DNA from: Kitagawia praeruptora
Lineage: Eukaryota; Streptophyta; Magnoliopsida; Apiales; Apiaceae
DNA: 64,000 nucleotides
Assembly (NCBI GenBank): GCA_037693485.1
Contig: CM075348.1
Coordinates: 125,375,609 to 125,439,608, forward strand
Reading direction: 5' to 3'
Positions 48,846-60,580 of this stretch are shown piece by piece. The translations under genes and the position numbers were made by a program. The notes below the pieces were generated by a model. It had not been told where the DNA came from and searched no databases. It saw only the letters and a program-made list of their open reading frames with translations. Numbering within the stretch: the stretch's first letter is position 1; each line of letters begins with the position of its first letter.

Positions 48846-48929
48846 AGAGAGAGAGAGAGAGAAGGAGAGAGAGGGAGGGTGAGGGGAGAGAGATAGAGAT
48901 AGAGAGAGGGAGAGGGGAGAGAGAGAGAC
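48846..48929. repeat. (GA)n-rich microsatellite
   Basis: Imperfect GA/GGA tract. Read on the minus strand it is a CT-rich stretch just upstream of the aconitase pieces, like a plant 5' leader. Confidence 0.9.
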
Positions 48930-48964
48930 ACCAAGCGAAGGAGCTTTACAAAACTCGTATTCAT

Positions 48965-49345
48965 TATTCTCTTTCTCCTTCCTTTTCATCATCTCTGGCG
49001 CGACGTCGATGCAGTGGTGAATTCCTTCTTCATTCTGTTATGAATTATGATGAGTGTATTGGACTCTTTTTTTCCCCTTTTGTAAAACAATGTTCACCAA
49101 ATCAATTTGAGCAAAATAAACAAGAAAGCCCCAATTAATCACCTGCAAAATCAAAACAAAAAGCATTAGATGGGGAAAAATATAAAAGATTATTAGCCAG
49201 TGAAAAGAAGAGAAGAGAGAATTGAGTGAGGGTTCTTCGATTTGGATTTGAGAATCGAGAGTGAGTGGGTGAATGGATGTGGGTGAAAGAGTAAAGTAAA
49301 GTGGGTGATATTTTTTTTGTTGAAGGGGGGAAGATTTCGTTTTAG
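48965..49345 (-). other. Possible captured 5' leader/promoter region
   Basis: On the minus strand this reads as CT-rich and CACC-rich sequence (TTTACTCTTTCACCCACATC near 49290, TCTCTTCTCTTCTTTTCAC near 49205), typical of plant 5' untranslated leaders, upstream of the aconitase and GAPA fragments. No clear TATA box was fixed. Promoter function is inferred. Confidence 0.35.
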
Positions 49346-49579
49346 GGGCAAAAATGCCGCCACTTTTTCATATCCATTTTTTAATTTACAATTTTGTTTT
49401 TGAAAATTTTTAATTTACATTTTAAAATTATAGTTTCATAAAATTATTTTTAAAAATATTTTTTCAATAATTTAATGAAAAGAATTTTAATATTTATTTA
49501 CTTTAGTGAAGCGTAAAAATATTTATAAAATTAAAAAAATATTGTATACGACTTTATAATAAAAAAAATTATGTACAAT
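49346..49579. other. AT-rich spacer in CACTA
   Basis: Very AT-rich, no ORF and no motif beyond A/T runs; leads into the tandem array. Confidence 0.6.
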
Positions 49580-51185
49580 CTAGATACGATCCAGATTCAC
49601 TGAATAATTTTTTTGAATGATTTCTTCGACGATCGAACCGTACAGATGTTAATAAACACTCATTTTAATGTTAGGAAAATATATTTAAAAAATAAAAAGG
49701 TCGAGTCGTACGAGATTTTAACAAAAACGTAGTAAAATTGCTACCTCCAATAACAGGACACGATCCAGATTCACTGAATAATTTTTTTGAATGATTTTTT
49801 CGACGATCGAACCGTACAGATGTTAATAAAAACTCATTCTAGTGTTGGGAAAAAATAATAGAAAATTGAAAAGGTCGGGTTGTGTGAGATTTTAACAAAA
49901 ACGTAATGAAAGTGCTACTTCCGATAACAGGACACGAACCAGATTCACTGAATAATTTTTTTGAATAATTTTTTCGACTATCAAACTGTATAGATGTTAA
50001 TAAACACTCATTTTAGTGTTGGGAAAAAATAATCGAAAAATGAAAAGGTCGGGTAGTACGAGATTTTAACAAAAACTTATTGAAATTGATACTTTCTATA
50101 ACGGGACATGATCCAGATTCACTGAATAATTTTTTTGATTGATTTATTCGACGATCAAACTGTACCGATGTTAATAAACACAAATTTTAGTGTTTGGAAA
50201 AAATAATCGAAAAATGAAAAGGTCGGGTAGTACGAGATTTTAACAAAAACTTAGTGAAATTGATACTTTCTATAACGGGACATGATCAAGATTCACTGAA
50301 TAATTTTTTTGAATGATTTATTCGACGATCGAACCGTACCGATGTTAATAAACACTCATTTTAGTATTGGAAAAAAATATTCAAAAAATAAAAAGGTCGT
50401 GTTGTACGAGATTTTAACAAAAACGTAGTGAAAGTGCTATTTCCTAGTTCCTATAACGGGACACGGTCTAGATTCACTGAATAATTTTTTTGAATGATTT
50501 ATTCGACGATCGAACCGTACAGATGTTAATAAACACTCATTTTAGTGTTGGGAAAAAATATTCAGAAAATAAAAAGGTCAGGTTGTACGATATTTTAACC
50601 AAAACGTAGTGAAAGTGCTACTTCCTAGTTCCTGTAACGGGACGTGGTCTAGATTCACTGAATAATTTTTTTGAATTATTTATTCGATGATCGAACCATA
50701 CGGATGTTAATAAACACTCATTTTAGTGTTGGAAAAAAATATTCAAAAAATAAAAAGGTCGGGTTGTACGAGATTTTAACAAAAACGTAGTAAAAGTGCT
50801 ACTTCCTATAACGGGACACAGTCTAGATTCACTGAATAATTTTTTTGAATGATTTTTTCGACGATCGAACCATATAGATGTTAGTAAACACTCATTTTAG
50901 TGTTGGAAAAAAATAATCGAAAAATGAAAAGGTCGGGTAGTACAAGATTTTAACAAAAACTTAGTGAAATTGCTACTTCCTATAACGGAACACGATCCAG
51001 ATTCACTGAATAATTTTTTTGAATGATTTATTCGACGATCGAGCCGTACAGATGTTAATAAACACTCATTTTAGTGTTGGAAAAAAATATTCAAAAAATA
51101 AAAAGGCTGTGTTGTACGAGATTTTAACAAAAACGTAGTGAAAGTGCTACTTCCTATAACGGGACACGGTCTAGATTCATCGGAG
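49580..51185. repeat. Tandem array, about nine units of 171-181 bp
   Basis: Units restart at about 49588, 49761, 49934, 50110, 50284, 50465, 50645, 50821, 50994 and 51169. Each starts near GATCCAGATTCACTGAATAA, continues through CGACGATCGAACCGTA and GATGTTAATAAACACTCATT, and ends GTACGAGATTTTAACAAAAA with GCTACTTCCTATAACGGGAC. Units differ by scattered substitutions and short indels. No ORF crosses the array. Confidence 0.93.
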
Positions 51186-51189
51186 CTGT

Positions 51190-51640
51190 TAAAAATCATT
51201 AAATCTTTTATAATATTATCTTTGTATATTTATTTAGTTTTAATAATTGTGGAGTGAAATATTTTCTGTATTTAAGGATTTTAAAATGATTTTATGGATT
51301 ATATTGCATTTTAGGGATCTATATATGCAAAATTCATAGTTAATTCGTTTTTATCCTAAAAATATTCTAAAAATATGTATGTGTTCCTAATTTCATGCTC
51401 TTTATTTTAAAAATAGTAAGTTTTATTTTCACCTATTTTCCATTTAAATTTGTAGTTTGTAATTTGTGCAACGAATTTTAGAAAAAATTTCATTAAACTA
51501 ATATTTTGGGGCCAAATTATTGGCTACTAGTATTATCAAAATTAGGATGAAAAAGTAAAGGCGACAGTTTTCCCCTGCAATCCCAAAATTATTACTCCGT
51601 ACAGTATAAGCCTTTTCTGGCTTTCCCGGTTTCCCCCTTC
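51190..51640. other. AT-rich spacer in CACTA
   Basis: No ORF or repeat recognised. Confidence 0.5.
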
Positions 51641-53215
51641 AACAAAAATCACACTTTCCCCCTTTAACTCTGCTCTCTCTCTCTCTACTCTCTAGTCTCC
51701 ACTCTCTGAAAACCACAGAACACACACACACACCACACAAAACCCAAACACACTCCACACTCAAACACAGATCACTCACTACTCTCATTTTATCGATTCA
51801 AATCGAGGGAACCCTAGCTTTTTCGATTTTTTCATCATCTCGATCGTCAATTAAAATCAAATTATAAACCCTTAGCTTTTTCTTTTTGTTCACAGCTAAA
51901 GGATCGATTTGCTTTGATGAAGTCTCGATTTGCTCCCTTCTTTACTCAATTTATTCATCAATTAGTAAGTTCATACTATCCTATGAAACCAAGAGCTAAA
52001 AGTTTGTTCATGGATTTGCTAGATTTGTTCAAACTTTCAATTTTTAATTAGGTTAAGTTTAATTGGGTTTGTTAATTTATATGTCTACTTTAGCTACTTG
52101 GGTTTGTTTGAATTCTTTTATGGATAATGTATATGTAGTCGGTAGTACTGTAAATTAGTGTTTGGTTTTTATAAAACACAATAAAACAATTGGTTTTATA
52201 AAACACAATAAAACAATCACATACAGAATCTCGCATTGTCCGATGCTCCCATTGTATGTTTATTCCATCCATATAATTGTGCTACTATGTTCTTACTTGA
52301 ACGACTTCCATATGCAGATTCTGTGTTTGCTTAGTTATTATCCTACCTTCTTGTTTGTGATTGTTTAAAATCCCTTACTACTACATTTATAATTCTATTA
52401 TCCTAGATATGTATAAAACACAACAATAATTTATATTTCAGTGGAGATTCAAGCTTTTGGTCTGCAATTGCATAATGGGTATGCATACACATACATACTA
52501 TTGTTGGTTATGGCATTTTGCATAAAACCATTGAAATTGCTACTGTCTATCCCCTGCACCAGCTTTTATGACCACTAAACTACTAAAACTGTGGATTCAG
52601 TATATTTAGTTTTTTCTTTTATTCGTTTGGACTTTGGAGATTGACTATTCGTGACGATTAATTTTGCAACATATATTTCCTTTCAGGAGGAATTAAAAGC
52701 TTTTGGACGCATTCAACCTGCTTCACATTCCTGTAAAGAGTGCGTAATCGATCCTAAATTTGGTATGGACATTTGCCACTTGATTTTTGTACATTAACCT
52801 TCACCGTATAAAGCTACTAACATTATCATGTATAATAGTTACAATGTGATACACTGTTAATTGCAGTTAATAATTTTCAGGGTTGCCAATTTTGTGATGG
52901 CTAATTCTAATCCTCTAATCACTAAGTAAGAAAATTATAATTTCTGGTACAAAATAACAATATTGCAAATTTGTGTTACCTTTGCTAACTCTTTATTCAT
53001 GTGTGCAGGAGATCTCTAGTAACAAGGAGAAGATATGATGAGAATATTAGATCGGCTACATTAGTAGATTGCGGGTTGTCAGTGAAAAAAGGAACGAAGG
53101 ATATAGTTGTTGATTTTGTTTGGTTACACTTTAAAAGTCATTACGAAGCAAAGTTTCAACATATTGGATCATGAGCAAGATCACGCCTGCTTCAACACAG
53201 CTAGTGAAGGTATGT
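51640..53215 (+). pseudogene. Captured 5' leader and exon-like pieces, parent unknown
   Basis: A CT-rich then CA-rich leader (51665-51780) and the string GAACCCTAGCTTTTTCGAT look like a plant 5' untranslated region. Exon-like pieces follow with plausible splice signals: 52687-52750 after TTTCAG, about 52881-52927, and 53009-53210 after GTGTGCAG. The last reads RRSLVTRRRYDENIRSATL... and reaches a stop within the piece. I do not recognise the parent gene. Whether these pieces belong with the kinase fragment downstream is unknown. Confidence 0.35.
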
Positions 53216-53455
53216 TCCAGGCTTACGTTATTCTGCCATAGCATCCTTTAAAGTGATTCAACTTGTGAATTATAAGTGTGTAGATTTGGAATTGGTGAAT
53301 TATTCTATCATACCATCTGATAACCAGTATATAGAGTTCAGATCAGTGTTGTAAATTTTGAATTGATGAAAGTAGTTGTACAATTTAATGGTAACATCTT
53401 ATTATTCCTTAGCATACCAGGAATGAATTTCGTATTTTTTTATCTTGTTTTTCAG

Positions 53456-53515
53456 GTACCTTGGCCCCTGAATATGCTTCTTTGGGGAAACTAACTGGCA
53501 AGTCCGATGTAAAAG
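53456..53515 (+). pseudogene. Captured receptor-like kinase fragment
   Basis: After a TTTTCAG acceptor the sequence encodes TLAPEYASLGKLTGKSDV. This corresponds to the activation-segment end of plant receptor-like kinases of the PERK type (GYLAPEYASSGKLTEKSDV), including the APE motif. The downstream kinase motifs are absent; the frame runs into a stop after about eight more codons. It is only about 18 recognisable codons, so family assignment is firm for 'RLK-type kinase' but weak for the subfamily. Confidence 0.65.
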
Positions 53516-53519
53516 TTCA

Positions 53520-54525
53520 GAAAGATGGCAATGGCTAGTGAAGAATATGCAAGCAATGAAGTTCACATTTCACGCAAGCAGTGAAGTTCACATTTCATGT
53601 CTCTGATGCTAGCACTTCTCAACAGCCTTCCGGTATATATTCTTGATGGTGAATCCATCCTAGGGGGATTCTTACCCTTCTTCAGATTGATAAGCCCAGG
53701 AAGAGGAAAACACTTCTTCGGTCATTTCTGGGAGGAACGTGTCGTCGTGTATTACATTTTTACTTTTCGTTAGGAGATTATTGTTGGTCATCTTGTAAGC
53801 TAATCCTCTAGTCTCCCTTGTATTTTAATTAACACGGTGATGTTAATGGTCAAACCACACCTTTTTATTTTTCATTAGCATGTGTATATAAAAATTAACA
53901 TCTTTAGTACTTGTCAGGAATAAATTTAAAGTGTCTGCAATGAAGTATAAATTGCCAACGTAAATTTCTATTGGTAGAAATGGATTTTCTTGTAGTGGAT
54001 GTTCTGGGTTGTTTTTGATTTCGCCGGATTTTAATTTTTGACCGGAAAATTTTCTAGTGTAATCATTTCAAGTTTTGGATTGTATGTATGTATGTATGTA
54101 TCCATGTATCTAGTACGTTACATAATTTTCTGGTAATTTTCCGATTAATTTGTGGTTCACTGGATCTTGCTTAATGCCGCCGGATTTTGACCGGATTTTT
54201 GGTTTCAACAGCTTGGTATTATAATATAGATTTGTTTCATAATTTTCTGGACTTGCTTGGGCTCGATGGAATTGGTTTTTGGTTTAAAAATGGAAGTGGT
54301 AATTGATATTAGATGTTATAGATTGTCAGGGGAGTAGTATGAGTGGAATTGCATGAGTTTTGGAGCTTTGTTGTTGGCTGTCATATTTTGTTCCGTTATT
54401 CCGCCAGAACCGATAGCGTTCCTGAGTAGGAACCTTGATCTTCAAAATCCCAACAAAAATTTGAAAAAACTGTTTTTGGATTAAAAATTAAAAATAAAAT
54501 CCAAAATTCATAAACTCTACTTTTT
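53520..54525. other. CACTA right interior, nothing recognised
   Basis: No ORF with support. Contains a short TGTA microsatellite (about 54083-54101) and T-rich stretches before the right subterminal repeats. Confidence 0.5.
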
Positions 54526-55863
54526 AGTCACATATAAAATGTAGTGACCATAGGTTATTTCCCATTTAGCCACATCACCGAAAACGACTGTGGCCGTTTC
54601 GTAACATTTAGACACGGCAAAGAATACTAGTGGCTATATGTTTTAGCTTTTAGTGACGCATTATTTTCTTGAATGACATTTATATATATTTGGTCACTAT
54701 TATTTGGTGTGGCAAAAAATAGTCACATTGTTTTCGACAAATGTAGCTATAAGATGTGCCTGAAAAGGAAACGCGTAGCAGTTGGCATTTTTTTGGTTAC
54801 GGTAATTATTAACATGGCCATTGTTTGTTACTACATTTGTGAAGCGTGACTAAAGGTATAAAAATTTGTAATATTAGTTACACAAATATTAAATGCGTAA
54901 CTAAATTTATATTTAGTTATGCTTTTTAAAGAAAGTGTGGCGGGGATTACTGTTTAAAAGTGTGACTAAAGCCCTTTTTTGACGTAGTGTACAAACATAA
55001 CCATTAATACAACCAATATCCATCATAAACTCAAAAGAAGTGAGGATGTTTATACCTTCTTGAAGCTTTAATACTCTTATTATCTACTTGTAGGACTTGA
55101 TACACCTTGATACCACCTTAATGTGCCTTAATCTTTCAAAACAAAACATAAAACCCAAGTAAGTACTATTCATTACTATTCATATTCCAACTTTGATGAT
55201 TTTATTACCTTACCAAATTATGTTTGTTGGCTATGAAACTTGGTGGACACTCTTATCTAACCTTGAAGAACCTCCATGAATTTTCTCTTGAATTATAGTT
55301 GATTGTAGCTAGGGTTTTGAATTTGGTTTTTTTCTTGATGAATAGTAAAATCCGAAAATTGTGTTCTTGGTGGAGAAGATGAGATGCTTTTGTATTGGTT
55401 GATTCTTATCTAGAGCTTGGTAGATATTTTAGTGTCTTATATATATAATTACCATGTAGTTACTAAATAATCCTTGGTTAAAGTTAGTGGAATGTGACAT
55501 AATTAGTGATGTCATTGATGATGTCATAAAAGATGATATAGAATCCTTATTCTTGATTTTCCAATTAATGTTTTAATGATTCTTGATTATTGATAATGTA
55601 GTGTATATCCTTGTTGTATCACTAATCTTGGTTATTTAGTCTTCATATTCATCTAATTACGATTCGCTTCGAATATACCTCATTATCCAAGTGGTTCTAA
55701 ATTGTTTAACAATCCAAATTCCTCTGGCATTCCCTTGACTTAATAATCCCCTAGTTTAACCTAATTTCACATGTTCCTCAAAGTATACACCCTTTTCATA
55801 TTCTATACTCTTTAATATCCAATACAATAGTGCTCAATTGAAATCAAACATCTTAAAAATCTA

Positions 55864-57472
55864 TGTTAACACAAAATCACGCAAGCGCACGTGGTCACAC
55901 GTAATATAGATATAAGTCAAGTTCGTTCCCACAGAGATCTGGTTTTTAATTCAGTATTGTACCTATGCAACAATGTATGGTTATTATGCACTGCTAAGAC
56001 AATTAACAATAATGGGTTTTATAAACTAAATTAACTAAGAAGTAAACTAACAACTAAGAATTAACTAACTAACGCGAATTGGAATCGAATTACTTCTGCA
56101 AGAGAAACCATGGAATCCTAACTTCATTAAATACTTTGCTTAGATCTGACGCCTTTAATCACTATATGCAATGGTTATGATATCTGATCGGACAACACGA
56201 AACAAGTATACGCTACTTCTCAGTATACGAATACCAAACTAAACATACATCCACAAAAGAGATAGAAGATGAATAGACACCAATTATGCTTAGACCCTAT
56301 ATCTCTATAGAATTTGAAAACATAACGGTTGAAGAGCAAGTTATCCATAAAGATCACACAGGGCAATATAAGTATTCTCATCTCATACTACAAATCATGT
56401 TGATAAACAATCATGAACCTATGCTAGCATGGCAAGTTCTAAATCTCAAGATCCACTTTCACTTCACAAGAGATTAACAGATTAGATGTTAGCTACGCAT
56501 CTAGCAATTAAGCATAACCATACGAGGATATTAGATATACATCATACACAGATCTTTAAAGCATCAAGATACTAAAGCTCCATAAATAAATCCGTTAGAA
56601 TCCCATGACAACGATTAGCTCATAATTGAACCGCTCGTCATCATGGGATCTGATGAAACCATGATAATAAACAAAGTATGAAAAAATACAAATAAACCTA
56701 AGTAATTGATATGTAATGGTTATCTCCTAATGATGATGATCTATTACAAGGGTTGGATGTGTTTATATAGGCTCTAGACATCTTGCCCAACAAGAAAATA
56801 CCAAATCAGAATTATAATAGAAGTACGTTTCCTAAACTGATTCTGATTTAAAAGGGAAATTCGCAGCTGTCTTTTCTTCTGATTTTCTGGAACGTTCCAG
56901 CTGCAATTTGGCCTCTGGACCACTTTAGAATGGTAGAGAATCTCGTTATCTTCGCGTGGACAGTAAGATCGCTCAAAACTGACTTCTAGAACTCAAGATA
57001 TGGCCCAAACAAAATCAGAAATTCTGGCTGATTTTTCACCCGCGCACCACCAGCATCCCGCAGCGCCTGATGCGCCATATGGGTGCCTGAAGCGCCAGCC
57101 CAATCTGCCCAAACAAGGCTGGAGCGCTGGAAACAAGGCTGGGAGCCCCCGGTTTGGTCCCGTTCTGCGAAAACTGATTTTTCTTAGCTTTTTTCGCCTT
57201 TTCTTCCCGTTCCTTTTGCATGAGCTTCCGTCTTTCATTCTTAATTACTTGTATACTTCTTAGGAGTTGATATTAGCCACCATTCTTCATTCCATATCAT
57301 CAATCAACTCCACAAAACGCTCCAAAAATGACAGAAACTACACCTTTAATCGATGTTTCTTCAACCCTGCACAATTACACAAAACACATCAAAACTACCA
57401 CAAACTTGAGGCCAAAGCAATCAATTTAAGCCGATATGGAACGCTCCAAGTGGATATAAAATCCACTTATCA
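55864..57472 (-). repeat. 3' LTR of Athila-like element
   Basis: Pairs with 60581-62188. Small frames inside it (for example near 57000-57260) recur in both LTRs and are not called. Confidence 0.93.
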
Positions 57473-58290
57473 CACCCCCAAACTTAAACTGATGTTTGTC
57501 CTCAAGCATAAACAACTAAACACTAACTAATTAGTACCACTTCCGTAGGTGATCACGGTTGCATTTGGCATATGCAACAAGCCCTTTAAACCCCTAGGCA
57601 GCCCTAGTGGACGAGTAAGGTCTCGTGAGGGCCTATAGTGAATGTACCCACAAAATCCATCTAACTAACAATGTAAAAATAGTGTAATGCATGAATGCAA
57701 CTAAATGAAAATGCAATTAATCTAGTACTAATATCCTACCATACCTTCAAATCCTCTCATGTCATATCAACTTAAGAATCAAAGTAAATACGCAATGTCT
57801 TGGTGTCAAAAGTGCAAGTATTCACATAGTCTACTCAATGAACATGCATAAGTTCTCACAAGTCCATGTCAAATGTAAGAATAAGTTAGTAATCATGCTA
57901 AGCCTACAAGAGTACATCTTTGAGACAAAACTCGGGATCTCATACGCAAAAATAAGCAAACACTCACAATCCACTCACAAAAGAATACTCTCTCAAGAAC
58001 AAGGGTAAGTGTATCACTCAATTCCAACAAAATCATAAGCATGCTTGACATTTGGTATCAATCTAACTCTTAACACAACATACATCAATGACGATAATTA
58101 AAATGTCTTTATTTGGGTTGTAACGGGGCTAGGGACAAGGTATGTCAAATAAGCCAAAACAGGTGAAGTGTCAAAAACTAGTAATACCTTAATAAATCAT
58201 ACACAACACCCTATTTTCCCCCCACATAATTTTCACAAACACTCGACTAGTCGAATGAAATAGGATCACAACAAAAACAAACATGCTCTC

Positions 58291-58346
<56 letters not shown>

Positions 58347-59396
58347 CTTTTTTTTTCTTTTTTTTCGAGAGCTAAATAAAATAATAATATAAACAATAAC
58401 AATGATCCCACAATTTTATTACACATGCCGACTATCAAATAAACAAACCCAATTTTCAATATTTCCCCCAAAAGTAAGACCAACAATAACCCCTCCTTGC
58501 ACACCTTATTACTCCATTAAGAACTCTACTAGCCTTTGACAATGTGGGTTCAAAGTAATGTAAGGCCAATACAAGAAAAAGGTCTAGGCAAGTAATGTGG
58601 TATGTCACCGAAAAAATAGGATTAAGCTCAACGGGTTAAATAATTGATCATGTAAATATGGTGTGGTAATATGGGAAAATATATGGTTATTCTTAAATGC
58701 CTTTATCATTTTAATCGTCAAATAATGTCGTGCGTTTCAAGAAAGACCTCAAACAACTGCTAGCAATGCAAACAATCCGTGGACACTCAAGCAAACGAAT
58801 AAATTGCAACAAATATGCAATAAGGCTCAAAAACTCACTTGGTGAAAAAACATACTCAATCTCAAGCAAAAATCTCTCTAACACACCTACTTGTATTCAA
58901 AGCATGCAAACTAAATCATCTTGCACATATTCATGTCCTTCTAATCACTTACAACATTCAATAAGTCTACTAGCTTCAACTTACTAGTGTATGTGTGTGC
59001 ACAAGAACAAAGCATATCACTTCTCAATCAAAAGCGTCAACAACACAAAATTCCTATCAAGCATGGGTGCAAATGCAAACTATTATGAACTCACATGATA
59101 TACGAACATAAAAACATAATGTCCTATATGAAACAAACGTAGATAACACGAACATAAATGCATAATTTATTACTATTAATATGCAAATCATGAAATCCTA
59201 CATGAACGCATAATACAACAACAACTACTAATCCCCCAAACCACCCCCAAACTTAAAATATTCAATGTCCGCATTGAATGGAAGTATACAAGGGATAACA
59301 GAAAACATACCTAAATAAAATTGCCGAAAAGCGTGGGTTGCCTCCCACGAAGCGTTTCTTTAACGTCAATAGCTTGACGTTACTTCCAAGCCTCTA
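57473..59396 (-). other. Athila-like element, noncoding 3' interior
   Basis: AT-rich and without coding sequence. On the minus strand its final bases read GAGGACAAACATCAGTTTAA followed by the polypurine tract, as in Athila elements. Includes an (AT)n run at 58293-58343. Confidence 0.75.
58293..58343. repeat. (AT)n microsatellite
   Basis: Pure AT dinucleotide run of about 25 units. Confidence 0.95.
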
Positions 59397-60440
59397 TTAT
59401 GGATGATAATAGTTGGCCTGGTCCTCTCTTCGTGAGACTTCAACGTCATCACGGTGACACACTTTCTGCCCCTTCTCCTCGTTTGGCCTATTCGTATAAC
59501 AACTATGTCCTATTCCAATGCCTTCATCTATTGATCCAAAATCTGTAAATTTGTAGAACAACACACACTCGCGGGCTTCGCTTGAATATAATGGAGGAGG
59601 GTAAATGTAAGTTGTTGAAGCCTTTGGTTCCTCAAAGAGAACTTCCTCCATTGGCTCTAATGCGCTACCTCCATCTTTAAACTCTGAGACAAGTAGAAGA
59701 TCTGCATCTTTCCCATGTTCATCAGCCTCTTGGTTCGCACATACCAATTCTTGAAATTTGCGTAGCTCATCAGTGTCCTCTTGGTACGCACATACCAATT
59801 CTTGAAATTTGTGTAGCTCACCAGTGTCTATCTCAAATAATGCCCTTTCCAAATCATCCACCATACTACCATGATCAAATTCCTCACATGGCTTGTGAAC
59901 GCTAACCTCCTCTTGGAATTTGTCTTCCTCAATTATGCATGCAGTACCTTGCTCCAAATCACCATTATTCTCTGGAATTGCCTCTAGTATGAATTGTTGT
60001 TTCTCTTGTTCCAAGGCACTCAAAACTTGAGCAACTAGTGTCTCCATAGATTTGATAGACTTCTCATGACTCTCTGCAAGCATCCTAATCTCCTTCCTAA
60101 TCTCCTTCAAATCATCAACCTCATCTGACTGCAAAGTAGGAATAGGTTGCTGATGTTGAAACTCTTCACTACCAAAGACATCTTGCTGGTACTGTTGAGG
60201 ATGGTATTGAAAATATGGTTGTTCCTCATAAGTGACATATGACATATCTGGAACATCTTGCTGGTACTGTTGAGGATGATATTGAAAATATGGTTGTTCC
60301 TCATAACTGACATATGGATCAACTCCTTCGTAGTAACAATATTGTGAGGGATCATGAACGCCCAAACACTGCTCACATTGCTGAGGCATGGATGTCCTCG
60401 AATATGCCCACCATGGCAACTCCTCGCATGCCATCTTCAA
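59397..60440 (-). CDS. Gag-related ORF of Athila-like element
   Basis: 347 intact codons. Near the start is C-x2-C-x9-C (CEQCLGVHDPSQYC, Cys22/25/35), resembling the cysteine motif of Athila gag proteins. An 18-residue Tyr/Gln-rich unit (YEEQPYFQYHPQQYQQDV) is present twice, at residues 46-63 and 71-88. A helical segment EIRKEIRMLAESHEKSIKSM follows. Further on, LRKFQELVCANQE-type units are also duplicated. The C-terminal half is acidic. No capsid or pol domain is present. Non-autonomous Athila derivatives often keep only such a gag remnant; its function is unknown. ATG at 60440 lies about 120 bp from the primer site. Confidence 0.7.
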   Translation of the reverse strand: MKMACEELPWWAYSRTSMPQQCEQCLGVHDPSQYCYYEGVDPYVSYEEQPYFQYHPQQYQQDVPDMSYVTYEEQPYFQYHPQQYQQDVFGSEEFQHQQPIPTLQSDEVDDLKEIRKEIRMLAESHEKSIKSMETLVAQVLSALEQEKQQFILEAIPENNGDLEQGTACIIEEDKFQEEVSVHKPCEEFDHGSMVDDLERALFEIDTGELHKFQELVCAYQEDTDELRKFQELVCANQEADEHGKDADLLLVSEFKDGGSALEPMEEVLFEEPKASTTYIYPPPLYSSEARECVLFYKFTDFGSIDEGIGIGHSCYTNRPNEEKGQKVCHRDDVEVSRREDQANYYHP

Positions 60441-60556
60441 ACACTCAAGTACCTGAACACACCGAACTAAACAAGATAGGTAAGAAAAAATCTGAGTCAG
60501 TGAACTCTAACGACCACTATTGACAAGCACATAAACCAAAAATAAAACATCGATGA

Positions 60557-60574
60557 TCCCCGGCAGCGGCGCCA
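60557..60574 (-). other. Primer binding site of Athila-like element (tRNA-Asp)
   Basis: On the minus strand TGGCGCCGCTGCCGGGGA lies within a few bases of the 5' LTR. It is complementary to the 3' end of tRNA-Asp, the primer used by Athila elements. Confidence 0.85.
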
Positions 60575-60580
60575 AAAACT

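Larger units (their letters stand above)
46253..54989. mobile_element. CACTA (En/Spm-type) transposon carrying host gene fragments
   Basis: Perfect inverted ends: CACTACGTCAAAAAAGGGC at 46253, and the same sequence inverted ending at 54989. The pairing extends through GGGCTTTAGTCAC. A 3-bp TSD TAC lies at 46250-46252 and 54990-54992, as required for CACTA elements. Both subterminal regions are rich in variants of GTGGCTAAA/GTGACTAAA. The 8.7-kb interior contains no recognisable transposase (TNP2/TNPD). It holds fragments of at least three host genes and a tandem array. It would depend on transposase from elsewhere. Confidence 0.92.

Noticed and set aside
49580..51185. CRISPR-like array
   Set aside because: Units are about 175 bp with no short-repeat/spacer structure and the DNA is plant nuclear; it is an ordinary tandem repeat.
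57000..57263. 87-codon ORF in the Athila-like LTR
   Set aside because: Present in both LTRs in several overlapping frames on both strands; a GC-richer patch rather than a gene.
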